A DNA stretch of 41,759 nt from a virus. The notes beneath the pieces are model-generated. The model ran no database searches. It worked only from the letters and a program-made list of their open reading frames with translations, and was not told where the DNA came from. The stretch spans positions 1 to 41,759 of the IMG/VR virus record IMGVR_UViG_3300009304_000002; one strand, given 5' to 3'. The position numbers and the translations under genes were made by a program. Of the stretch, positions 17,490-24,401 are shown piece by piece (positions within the stretch are counted from its first letter, which is position 1; the number at the start of each line of letters is the position of its first letter).

Positions 17490-18304
17490 TTCAAAATGTT
17501 ATCGAACTTGATGTAACGAAAATCAGTTCCGAAAAAGTAGAATTATCACCTTCTCCATCTGCCATAGAAAAAGAAGTTTCTCGAATTATCAGCGATGGCT
17601 TTGAGGAAGAACACGGCGAAAAAGTTAACCAACTTGGATACAAGAGAGTGAATTTTGATGTCGCTATCAAAAGAGATATAATCATTATCAATAAAGCTTT
17701 CGCTATTTGTGAAAATGGATCCGTGGAAGTAATCGGAATTAAGCATAAACACCGTATGGGTGGGCATAGTATAAGTACTTCACTAAGGAAAAGGGTGAGT
17801 AATAAAGCTATGACGATTAACTTACCTACACCATTTATTATATTTCAAAATGAATTCATATCTACATTTAAAGAAGCCACATTATTAAAGATAACTGCGG
17901 CCACTTTAATGGCGACTATATTGGCGACCGCAGGAGTTAGCGCAGAGCAACTAATTATGGGGGCGGGGGCGTTTGTATTAATAGCCATATTAGATGCTAT
18001 ATTGGGTGTTATGCCTAACACAAAAAGTGATGAGGAGTATTTAAAAGATCATAAAATTCAAGCCAAGTTCTGGAAATTTACCGCGAACATAGTTGCGATG
18101 ACAGCATTATTATTCGTTCATTTATTTGCAGTGAACTTAGTACCTAATCCAAATCTATTGCAATATATTCCTGTGAATATTCACTATCTTGGGATTGGTT
18201 ATTTTATATCCTCTTATGTTTACAGCATCTTTAAGTATATTTCTGTAGCGAATAATTCCAAGATACCGATTCCTAATGAAATAACTAAGCATTTCAAGAA
18301 ATAG
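17486..18304 (+). CDS. Membrane protein with soluble N-domain and holin-like C-terminal domain
   Basis: 272 residues. Residues 1-~128 form a soluble mixed domain that is not recognised. Residues ~132-252 hold four predicted membrane spans (about 132-150, 155-175, 198-219, 228-250), and the tail has NNSKIPIPNEITKHFKK. The membrane half recalls the TcdE/phiCD119 (phage_holin_4) holin family in its DAILGVMPNTKS loop and its end pattern. The gene is not in the lysis cassette and carries an extra domain, so an effector role (exclusion or cell suicide) is a reasonable inference. A strong AAGGAGGGG ribosome site and a 4-base overlap with the upstream gene indicate coupling. A terminator follows. Confidence 0.5.
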   Translation: MIQNVIELDVTKISSEKVELSPSPSAIEKEVSRIISDGFEEEHGEKVNQLGYKRVNFDVAIKRDIIIINKAFAICENGSVEVIGIKHKHRMGGHSISTSLRKRVSNKAMTINLPTPFIIFQNEFISTFKEATLLKITAATLMATILATAGVSAEQLIMGAGAFVLIAILDAILGVMPNTKSDEEYLKDHKIQAKFWKFTANIVAMTALLFVHLFAVNLVPNPNLLQYIPVNIHYLGIGYFISSYVYSIFKYISVANNSKIPIPNEITKHFKK

Positions 18305-18370
18305 GAATAACTATAAGGGTCGAAAAAGCATCTCATATACTTTTTTATTTACTTGCAAACCGAACAATTA

Positions 18371-18404
18371 AAAGGCGACTACTCCATTACGGGGTGTCGC
18401 CTTT
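18371..18404 (+). terminator. Terminator closing the two-gene module
   Basis: A 9-bp stem (AAAGGCGAC with GTCGCCTTT) topped by ACTCC/GGGGT, then TTTATTTATTT. It is very similar to the hairpins at 16622 and 18648. Confidence 0.85.
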
Positions 18405-18417
18405 ATTTATTTGAGTG

Positions 18418-18446
18418 TTGAAGGGTATTTAGACCTCATGTATAAT
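18418..18446 (+). promoter_or_regulatory. Strong sigma-A promoter of zinc-ribbon gene
   Basis: TTGAAG, 17 bases, TATAAT, located 22 bases before the start codon of the 57-residue gene. It is close to consensus and lies between two terminators, so the small gene is an independent transcription unit. Confidence 0.8.
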
Positions 18447-18468
18447 CAGATAAATAGGAGGGGGTAAA

Positions 18469-18642
18469 ATGCATACAAATTTCGAAACCGAAATTAAAGA
18501 TTACTTATTTAACGCGCCGTGCGCCGTGTGCAATGATTTTTTATTTTTATTACATATGGAAAAGGTGGATGAAAAGAGAGCGAAGGGAACTGTATATTGT
18601 CCTAATTGTGAGCGTAAGAGTGAGACATACTTTTACAGATAG
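18469..18642 (+). CDS. Zinc-ribbon microprotein (hypothetical)
   Basis: 57 residues starting at ATG after a strong AGGAGGGGG site. Two CxxC pairs (Cys18/Cys21 in PCAVC and Cys44/Cys47 in CPNC) would bind zinc in a ribbon of the kind seen in many small DNA/RNA-associated phage proteins. There is no membrane segment. The function is unknown. It has its own near-consensus promoter and lies between two related terminators, in the presumed lysogenic-conversion region. Confidence 0.72.
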   Translation: MHTNFETEIKDYLFNAPCAVCNDFLFLLHMEKVDEKRAKGTVYCPNCERKSETYFYR

Positions 18643-18647
18643 ACCCG

Positions 18648-18682
18648 AAAGGCGACTACTCCATTATGGGGTAATCGCCTTT
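18648..18682. terminator. Shared hairpin between convergent genes
   Basis: AAAGGCGA (18648-18655) pairs with TCGCCTTT (18675-18682), topped by ACTCC/GGGGT. It follows the zinc-ribbon gene and contains the last codons and stop of the leftward gene 18656-19372. It could end transcription from both sides, although the T tract is poor (TTCTTT). Confidence 0.6.
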
Positions 18683-19372
18683 CTTTGCATCTTCTAGTAC
18701 TGCATAAGCCCAATTCAGTTTATCATTTTGGATGCCATTACTAAGTTTATATAAAAAAGATCTTTTCCATAATACTTTTGATAATATAAACTTCTTAAAT
18801 CGCAACTTAATCCCGGTGTGAGATTCCAGTTTTAGAGGAGTATTATTTATTTTTCTTATTAAAACCTTATCAAAGGAAACATGCCATTTTTGTATATCAT
18901 GGATAAATACAGTACCTATTTTCGGTAAATCTTCTATCTCGTTTTCAACGACAAACGTCAATAAATTCACGAAGTATTCTTCTGCATGTAATAAATATGC
19001 AGCAACATCCTGATCTATACTTTCCCTGTACTCACTTCTTACATACATGATTTCTCCAAAAAAACTTGAGTAAGTATCCCTATCTTGCATTATTGATGGG
19101 AACTGTTGAGCCTTTTTCATGTCAAATCTACTTCCTTGTTTATCTAATTCATTTGCTACGTTATACACTTCGACGGCCAACGTTTCGCTCGCTATTTTTC
19201 TGATTTCTAGTAAAGCGTTTACTACCTCATCCCCAATAGTATTTTGAAACCTTATTTTTTGTTCTATCTTTAATTTTAGTCTATAAAAAATATGCGTTAT
19301 TATTCCCCCAACAACAGCACTTCCTATTAATAAAGCCCATTCATTTGATAACCACTCCCAGATAAAATCCAC
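18656..19372 (-). CDS. Membrane-anchored helical protein (hypothetical)
   Basis: 238 residues. One N-terminal membrane span (about residues 11-31, WALLIGSAVVGGIITHIFY) is followed by ~205 mainly helical cytosolic residues. No family is recognised with confidence. The start is GTG at 19372 with AAAGG close upstream. The gene is 31 bases after the leftward XRE gene and probably shares its transcript. Its final codons lie inside the 18648-18682 hairpin. Its place in the conversion region and its membrane anchor are compatible with a superinfection-exclusion role, which is only inference. Confidence 0.55.
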   Translation of the reverse strand: MDFIWEWLSNEWALLIGSAVVGGIITHIFYRLKLKIEQKIRFQNTIGDEVVNALLEIRKIASETLAVEVYNVANELDKQGSRFDMKKAQQFPSIMQDRDTYSSFFGEIMYVRSEYRESIDQDVAAYLLHAEEYFVNLLTFVVENEIEDLPKIGTVFIHDIQKWHVSFDKVLIRKINNTPLKLESHTGIKLRFKKFILSKVLWKRSFLYKLSNGIQNDKLNWAYAVLEDAKKGDYPIME

Positions 19373-19403
19373 ACACCTTTCAAGAGACGTATTTGTATTT
19401 TAA

Positions 19404-19613
19404 TTATATCTTCGTGCCATCTTCATATTTAAAATTCGCTTCATACTTTACTTCCATTGCATCAGCAATCTCCACTAATTCTTTTTCACTAAAATTATCA
19501 CGTTTCATTTTCTTCCAAAGATTTGGTTGTGATGTACCCAATAGATCCGCTAGTTCAGTTAAATTTTTATTCTCTTTCGCTAACAACATGCGAATCTTTT
19601 CTGCCATTCCCAT
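19404..19613 (-). CDS. XRE-family HTH regulator
   Basis: 69 residues, essentially one Cro/C1-type helix-turn-helix: KNLTELADLLGTSQPNLWKKMKRDNFSEKELVEIADAME (split around residues 16-55) with the recognition helix at about residues 27-37. The start at 19613 follows GGAGGTG at 7 bases. It is divergent from the rightward gene at 19782. The intervening 168 bases carry repeated ATAGGTTAT half-sites that are the obvious operator candidates, so it probably controls itself, the membrane protein behind it and the divergent operon. Confidence 0.82.
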   Translation of the reverse strand: MGMAEKIRMLLAKENKNLTELADLLGTSQPNLWKKMKRDNFSEKELVEIADAMEVKYEANFKYEDGTKI

Positions 19614-19683
19614 ATAAATTCACCTCCATTGCATACTCTTACTATCTCTATTGTATATGAAACCAGCCTAAAAGGAAATGATA

Positions 19684-19753
19684 AATAACCTATAAGTTAT
19701 TAAATAGGTTGCTTTTATTATCATTAGGGTTTATATTATAACTAATAGGTTAT
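19684..19753. promoter_or_regulatory. Divergent operator/promoter region of XRE switch
   Basis: The palindrome AATAAC-CTATAA-GTTATT is at 19684-19701. Copies of ATAGGTT(AT) are at 19704-19710 and 19745-19753, and the inverse ATAACCTAT is at 19685-19693. A rightward promoter TTGCTT-N17-TATATT (19709-19737) is embedded, its -35 touching the second half-site. Such spacing is that of repressor operators over a divergent promoter pair. Confidence 0.6.
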
Positions 19754-19781
19754 TAAGTATGAGCGAAAAGGAGGTGGCAAC

Positions 19782-20600
19782 ATGTCCACACTATTAAATA
19801 CAATAGATACATACACATCATTACAACCATTCGTCCATATAGACGAACTCAACAAAAATACGATAGCAGTACGCGAATTATATGCGGATCAACTAACTCC
19901 ATCCACAAAAGAAGTGCTGGACGTGTTGCACCGTTATTCGTGTAAGTATCCTGGTGTCTGCTATCTATCCAAAAACAAGATTGCAGATATGGTAGGGGTT
20001 TCTAGACGTACTGTTGTGCGCGCCTGCAACTTACTGGAATCACTAGGCATCATTAAACAACATGAACTTAATCGTCATAATGGAGACAAGCGTCAATCAT
20101 CGAATGCCATCGTATTTGTAACGGTGGAAAACGCTGTTGACAAGCAAGATGTCACACCGAAATGTCACACCAAAGAAGCTCTTTCTAATACTCATTTAAA
20201 TTCAAGTACTACATACGTTACAGACGCACCTGTTAAAAAAGAATCTAGGAATGTAGTCAAGGAGAATAAAACCGACAACAAAGAACTCCTAAAGGAATCG
20301 TTACCCGTTGGATGGTACCAGCAAGCCTTTGCGTATACGTCAGACTACAACGATTTGTACCGCATTACAGGCGAGTTGTTCAAAGCTAAGGTTAATACGT
20401 CTATCCGAATCGAAACGCATGTAGAAGAATTTGGTGCAGTTCTACGTAGCGCTTATGTGAGGTTGAAGAATGGACGTATCAATCCGGAAAAATGGTACGC
20501 TTATTTATTCCACGCATTTAGGAGAAAAGCGCACGCATTGGAAAGAGCTGAAACGGTTAATCCGATGCTTAGCGAGATTGCGGCAATGTTCGACGCTTGA
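19782..20600 (+). CDS. HTH-domain protein, replication-initiator-like (HTH_36 type)
   Basis: 272 residues. Residues ~45-110 form a winged helix-turn-helix (CYLSKNKIADMVGVSRRTVVRACNLLESLGIIKQ split over residues 60-95), typical of HTH_36 proteins in phages and plasmids of Bacillales. A polar, low-complexity linker (about 125-170) leads to a C-terminal domain (WYAYLFHAFRRKA) found in some plasmid/phage initiator or regulatory proteins. Whether it starts replication or regulates is not decidable. It has AAGGAGGTGG before the ATG and the 19709-19737 promoter, and is divergent from the XRE gene. Confidence 0.6.
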   Translation: MSTLLNTIDTYTSLQPFVHIDELNKNTIAVRELYADQLTPSTKEVLDVLHRYSCKYPGVCYLSKNKIADMVGVSRRTVVRACNLLESLGIIKQHELNRHNGDKRQSSNAIVFVTVENAVDKQDVTPKCHTKEALSNTHLNSSTTYVTDAPVKKESRNVVKENKTDNKELLKESLPVGWYQQAFAYTSDYNDLYRITGELFKAKVNTSIRIETHVEEFGAVLRSAYVRLKNGRINPEKWYAYLFHAFRRKAHALERAETVNPMLSEIAAMFDA

Positions 20601-20627
20601 TAATTACAATACATCTAGAAAATTCTA

Positions 20628-20656
20628 TTGCTTTACGAACGTTCATTCGGTATACT
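20628..20656 (+). promoter_or_regulatory. Promoter with LexA-box-like spacer
   Basis: TTGCTT, 17 bases, TATACT. The spacer holds CGAACGTTCATTCG (20636-20649), which resembles the Bacillus LexA (DinR) box CGAAC-N4-GTTCG with one half slightly degenerate. It drives the WYL / hypothetical / LexA-domain operon. Confidence 0.6.
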
Positions 20657-20678
20657 AATTAAAAGGGAGGGAACGAGT

Positions 20679-20900
20679 GTGCGTAACAAATTAACGAAAT
20701 CGATTAGATACAACGAATCCTTAGTTATGATGTACATGGCCAACGATGGTGCAATCAGTAAGCGAAGAATCAGGGTGCTGCAAGTCAATGAGGATTCATT
20801 CCAGGCCTATTGCTTCCTTCGCGGATCTAAACGCACCTTTCGGATTGATAACGTGCTGGCACTTTTTCCCGTAGTACAAAGAGAAAGCATGGTGATCTAA
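20679..20900 (+). CDS. Small WYL-domain protein
   Basis: 73 residues starting at GTG 20679 after AAAGGGAGGG. The pattern MxYMANDGAISKRRIRVLQV ... FRIDNVLALFPV (residues ~18-62) matches a single WYL domain, a ligand- or nucleic-acid-sensing beta-barrel used in regulators. There is no HTH in this protein. It is the first gene of a three-gene operon; its stop overlaps the next start by one base. Confidence 0.62.
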   Translation: MRNKLTKSIRYNESLVMMYMANDGAISKRRIRVLQVNEDSFQAYCFLRGSKRTFRIDNVLALFPVVQRESMVI

Positions 20901-21268
20901 TGTCGTCAATACCATCCGAAGCAATAGCATATTTCGAAAACGCTATATATTTACCGATGTTAATAAAAATATTAGAAAAAGATTTATCTACTATAGAAGT
21001 AAGTCCGTTTAAATTAAAGCGGCCATACACAAATATGATTGACCAGGCGATTAAAAACGCACAGGCTGAATTAAAAAAGTCGAACATTTATTTGAAGCGT
21101 AATAACATGAAGTTAATCAAGAAGGGTATGGACAAAGATTTTACCGAGTACGTTTTTTACAGCGGGGGATATGAGGACCTTCGACGTTATCTTAATATTA
21201 GATTACGCAACAGGACTGAGGAATTAATGAGTGAGTATTTTTCAATGACGGGAGTCGAAGTTAAATGA
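20900..21268 (+). CDS. Hypothetical phage protein
   Basis: 122 residues, alpha-helical, with the opening IPSEAIAYFENAIYLPMLI and a C-terminal YSGGYEDLRRYLNIRLRNRTEELM. Proteins with this pattern recur next to early regulators in phages of Bacillales; no function is known to me. It is coupled to both neighbours by overlapping start and stop codons (one base upstream, ATGA downstream). Confidence 0.6.
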   Translation: MSSIPSEAIAYFENAIYLPMLIKILEKDLSTIEVSPFKLKRPYTNMIDQAIKNAQAELKKSNIYLKRNNMKLIKKGMDKDFTEYVFYSGGYEDLRRYLNIRLRNRTEELMSEYFSMTGVEVK

Positions 21269-21468
21269 GTGAGCGACAACAACAGATTTATGACTATATA
21301 AAAAACCACATTAACGAAAAGCAATATCCGCCGACCATGAGGGAAATATCGGCAGCTACAGGATTTAAATCTGTATCCACTGTTCACGGGCATTTGGTCA
21401 ATATGAGAAAAAAGAAGTATATTAATTTCATGGATTCGTTGCCAAGAACTATTAGCATTGTGGATTAA
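21265..21468 (+). CDS. LexA DNA-binding domain-only protein
   Basis: 67 residues that match the N-terminal winged-helix domain of Gram-positive LexA: SERQQQIYDYIKNHI, then YPPTMREISAATGF and SVSTVHGHLVNM (residues ~20-50), ending IVD. Full LexA is ~200 residues and has a C-terminal S24 autocleavage/dimerisation domain, which is absent here; the stop is followed at once by a terminator. It may occupy SOS boxes without being cleaved, or compete with host LexA. It is the last gene of an operon whose promoter holds a LexA-box-like element. Identity of the domain is solid, role inferred. Confidence 0.85.
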   Translation: MSERQQQIYDYIKNHINEKQYPPTMREISAATGFKSVSTVHGHLVNMRKKKYINFMDSLPRTISIVD

Positions 21469-21470
21469 TT

Positions 21471-21497
21471 GACTACTCTTATGAGTGGTCTTTTTTT
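21471..21497 (+). terminator. Terminator of WYL/LexA-domain operon
   Basis: An 8-bp stem (GACTACTC with GAGTGGTC, one G-U pair) with a TTAT loop and seven T. The stem resembles the tip of the hairpins at 16622, 18371 and 18648. Confidence 0.88.
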
Positions 21498-21504
21498 GTG
21501 CATT

Positions 21505-21529
21505 AAAAAAGAGAGCGGTTAGGCTCTCT
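21505..21529 (-). terminator. Terminator of leftward integrase transcript
   Basis: On the minus strand, AGAGAGC and GCTCTCT form a 7-bp stem followed by six T. It faces the rightward terminator at 21471-21497, as between convergent units. Confidence 0.78.
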
Positions 21530-21686
21530 ATAATTTCGCATTCCTACTATACACTTGTCGCCTCACTTTCCAACTGGAGAATCTAAAGTTTTGACGTTGC
21601 TTTATGACAGTCTTTACTGTAGTAAGTCTTGCTATAAAGGCAAGTAATAACATTGCTTTCTCCACAAGGGCATAAAACCACCCACA
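21530..21686. other. Candidate attP region
   Basis: 157 bases without a gene between the integrase end and the opposing terminators. It has short inverted repeats (ACAGT/ACTGT near 21608; CTTGC/GCAAG near 21630). The location beside a large serine integrase and at the boundary of accessory and immunity genes fits an attachment site, but the crossover core cannot be identified without attL/attR or a bacterial attB. Confidence 0.4.
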
Positions 21687-23540
21687 TCAAGGTTTTAGGC
21701 CTTCTTCTGCTATCAATCTTCGTATCATCTTACGGTATATCCCCGTAGATTCAGCTAACTTTCTTCCGCTTGCTTGGGGGTCCAGAGCCAATTCTTTTTT
21801 AATCGCATCAACTCTTTCCTGTCTCAGATTAGGACAAGACCAATGCGGCGCTAAATGTTTAAATGGACCAAACCTTTCCTGGTCTCGCCTTAAAGTGTTC
21901 GGCATGGCTCCTACAGCTAATCCTAGCGCTTTCATAGTCATTCCCTTATGCTTATTCAATTTTTTTTGTGCGCGGTCATATCTAACCCTAGCCAGTTCTA
22001 ATGTTTCCCGATTCCTTGTTTCTTCAGTTGATTCAATTTCAATTTTAATATCTATTGTCACGCCTTGTGGTAGGTAAGTGTGTAAGGTGAATTCGTTTAG
22101 CTCAATATCTAAAGTTGCTGACGGGAACAGGCTACCCAGCATGTCCTGTTGTTCCTGCACGTCTAGCATATCCTCGAAACGTTCCGCTACGGACATATAT
22201 TCCAGAACAGAATCATAATTAATTTGGTTTCGCTGGATTAAATTCCGTTTCCGCTGCAACTCTTCCAAATCTTTATCCAAAATAGAAAACTGACTGTCTA
22301 ATTTAACACGGTTAATATCGAGTCTTTCTTTCGGCCAGGTTCCGTCAAGGTACAAATCTAGCAAACGGTCTATTTTCTCTTGGACGTTTTGCTTTTGTGC
22401 TTCGAGTTGTTTGATCTCTTTTCCCAATTTAGTAACTTCATCTTCATCAAATCCGGAATCAATATACTGTTTTGCTTTTTCGGGGTCAGTGAGAATACTT
22501 TTAACTACTTCAATCAGTCGGTGTTGGATACGCTTGACGTTAATATACGGCTTACTACTGCATTTCTCTTTAAGTTTCTTACTTGAGTGTGCCATAGAAT
22601 AGGTATAATATTCTTGTCCTTCTCTTCTACCGGGTGTGGCAGACTTTTCAATGACTAAAGGGTTCCCGCAGCTTGCACAAGTCGAAACTATACCCCGCAA
22701 CATATGCGGTTCAGAAGGCTTCCAGTTGTACCTTCTCTCCATTTCGGCTTGTATCTGATTATAAGCTCCTTCAGTTCGGAGTTTCGGGTACACGTTAGGA
22801 GTGGTGATCGTTTCGCTTTTAAATTTCCGCTCAAAAACGCCGTGATAAGATTTACGCTTTAATTTATCGACTACCTGGGATGCTGTCCATTCCTTGCCTT
22901 CAGCCGTTTTACACCGTTTACTTAATTCAACGGAAATCTCAGTAGGACTCTTTTTCTCTTTTAGGTATTTACTGTCTATGAAGGGGATCAACCAGGCTCT
23001 ATCTTCATTAATCGTCAATATCTCAGTGACACGGTCGTAATGATATTCCTCTGGCTGAGGTCCCCAAACTTTACCTTCACGCGTTCTCTGGCGTAAACCG
23101 CGACCCATTTTCCGCAACATATCTTTTCTCGAACGTTGCGCGAGAAGGTTTTTTAGGTCAGACATGAACTCATCATCAATATTCGATAAATCTACAATGT
23201 TGCCTGGCTCGGCTATTTTAACCTTGTTATCTCGCAGTATGCCTTTTAAAAACTCCCATTTCACTGTATCTAAGCGAGAAAGGCGGTCTTGCTCGATACA
23301 TAGCACTACGTCAACCAGACCTTCTTCTATGGTATCCAGCATAGCTTCCAGTCCATCTTTTTTTAATTTGGTCCCACTGTCTACGTCCTTAAAAGTATCG
23401 ACTATTTCCCAGCCCTGGGCGTTCGCATATTTGTTCAATTCATATATTTGTGCGCTAAGGCTATATTTATCTTCTTGCATTTTAGTAGATACTCTAATGT
23501 AAATTGCTACTCTCATTATAGTAACTATTTTAGCGACCAT
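21687..23540 (-). CDS. int: Large serine recombinase (phage integrase)
   Basis: 617 residues. The N-terminal resolvase domain has AIYIRVST with catalytic Ser18 and the IEQDRLSRL arginine motif (Arg86, Arg89). A recombinase domain follows at ~155-275, then a zinc ribbon (Cys288, Cys291, Cys327 with a possible His ligand) and a long coiled coil at ~345-440, the part that controls integration versus excision. The last ~90 residues add helix-turn-helix-like segments (GMTMKALGLAVGAMPNTLRR; ASGRKLAESTGIYRKMIRRL). The start at 23540 has AAGGAG upstream. It catalyses attP x attB integration; no excisionase-type recombination directionality factor was recognised. Confidence 0.94.
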   Translation of the reverse strand: MVAKIVTIMRVAIYIRVSTKMQEDKYSLSAQIYELNKYANAQGWEIVDTFKDVDSGTKLKKDGLEAMLDTIEEGLVDVVLCIEQDRLSRLDTVKWEFLKGILRDNKVKIAEPGNIVDLSNIDDEFMSDLKNLLAQRSRKDMLRKMGRGLRQRTREGKVWGPQPEEYHYDRVTEILTINEDRAWLIPFIDSKYLKEKKSPTEISVELSKRCKTAEGKEWTASQVVDKLKRKSYHGVFERKFKSETITTPNVYPKLRTEGAYNQIQAEMERRYNWKPSEPHMLRGIVSTCASCGNPLVIEKSATPGRREGQEYYTYSMAHSSKKLKEKCSSKPYINVKRIQHRLIEVVKSILTDPEKAKQYIDSGFDEDEVTKLGKEIKQLEAQKQNVQEKIDRLLDLYLDGTWPKERLDINRVKLDSQFSILDKDLEELQRKRNLIQRNQINYDSVLEYMSVAERFEDMLDVQEQQDMLGSLFPSATLDIELNEFTLHTYLPQGVTIDIKIEIESTEETRNRETLELARVRYDRAQKKLNKHKGMTMKALGLAVGAMPNTLRRDQERFGPFKHLAPHWSCPNLRQERVDAIKKELALDPQASGRKLAESTGIYRKMIRRLIAEEGLKP

Positions 23541-23569
23541 TCTAGTAAACTCCTTTCTTATAGTAGGTA

Positions 23570-23607
23570 AAAAAATAGAGCGACATATGAGCCGCTCGTA
23601 TTTTTAT
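23570..23607. terminator. Bidirectional terminator between CI and integrase
   Basis: GAGCG (23578-23582) pairs with CGCTC (23593-23597), flanked by an A-rich tract on the left and ATTTTTATTT on the right. For the leftward repressor transcript the A tract reads as T, so it probably ends the CI mRNA before the integrase. Confidence 0.6.
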
Positions 23608-23627
23608 TTAATTGCAACCGGTTGGAA

Positions 23628-24242
23628 TTAATGTTTTCGTTCGGAACGCATGACCTTCCCAATTATTTGTGCTGGGTTGTCTTTGGTGACGAATATTGGT
23701 TCATAATCCGAGTTTTCCGGCATCAATATTATCATGTCGCCTTGTTTTTTTACGCGTTTCAATGTAGCTTCTGTATTTCCGTTTACCATGACTGCGGCAA
23801 TTTCACCGTTTTCCACATCGTGCTGCTCTCGTAACAGAACCATTGATCCATCTGTTATCTCTGGATGCATAGAGTCTCCTTTTGCTTCTAGGTAAAATAA
23901 TTTACCTGTTGGCAACCGCTCCTCTAATTCTGTACGGTAATCTTCGTAGTTTTCTTCCACAAGGATTGGATCACCACAAGCTATAACTCCTAATACTGGG
24001 ATTCTGACTGTTCGTTGGGATACTTCTATAACGTTTGTAGGCTTTTCTTCGAATTGATAAAAAGTTGATATTGGTACTTCGAAGAGTTCCGACATTATAG
24101 AGAGTTTATCCATCATAGGCTTATTCGTATTTAGCTCCCAAGCTGAAACAGCAGTTGGTGATAACTCTAAAACCTTTGCCAGTTCCTTTTGTGTAAATCC
24201 ATTCTTTTTTCTTAGTGTTTTTATTAATTTACCTAAACTCAT
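23628..24242 (-). CDS. CI-like repressor with S24 autocleavage domain
   Basis: 204 residues. Residues 1-~62 are an XRE helix-turn-helix (FTQKELAKVLELSPTAVSAWE at ~16-36). Residues ~80-204 are a LexA/CI-type S24 peptidase with a Cys89-Gly90 bond at the expected cleavage site (VIACGDP), catalytic Ser124 (KGDSMHPEI) and Lys162 (ATLKRVKK). It keeps the prophage silent and is inactivated by RecA-stimulated self-cleavage. GGAGGTG precedes the ATG. It is leftward and divergent from the Cro-like gene across the 24265-24378 operators. Confidence 0.93.
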   Translation of the reverse strand: MSLGKLIKTLRKKNGFTQKELAKVLELSPTAVSAWELNTNKPMMDKLSIMSELFEVPISTFYQFEEKPTNVIEVSQRTVRIPVLGVIACGDPILVEENYEDYRTELEERLPTGKLFYLEAKGDSMHPEITDGSMVLLREQHDVENGEIAAVMVNGNTEATLKRVKKQGDMIILMPENSDYEPIFVTKDNPAQIIGKVMRSERKH

Positions 24243-24264
24243 GTTGTCTTACTCACCTCCTGCA

Positions 24265-24378
24265 TACATTATATATGTACTTAACTACATAAAGAATAGG
24301 TCCTTGTGTTCAATTGTGATGAAAACTACATTATTATTGTATTTTAGACTTGTAACTACATTATTCGTGTAGTAATGT
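24265..24378. promoter_or_regulatory. CI/Cro operator region with divergent promoters
   Basis: Palindromes: TACATTATATATGTA (24265-24279), ACTACATTATTATTGTATT (24326-24344, imperfect) and ACTACA-N7-TGTAGT (24355-24373). A further ACTACAT copy is at 24284-24290. Rightward promoter: TTGTAA-N17-TAATGT (24350-24378), covered by the third operator. Leftward: TATAAT at 24273-24268 (minus) with a weak -35, covered by the first. This is the lysis-lysogeny switch. Confidence 0.72.
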
Positions 24379-24401
24379 ATTAATCAAGGAGGTGCTAGAC
24401 G

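Noticed and set aside
17486-18304. Second ordinary holin
   Set aside because: A ~128-residue soluble domain, a separate promoter and a location outside the lysis cassette argue against a simple lysis holin.
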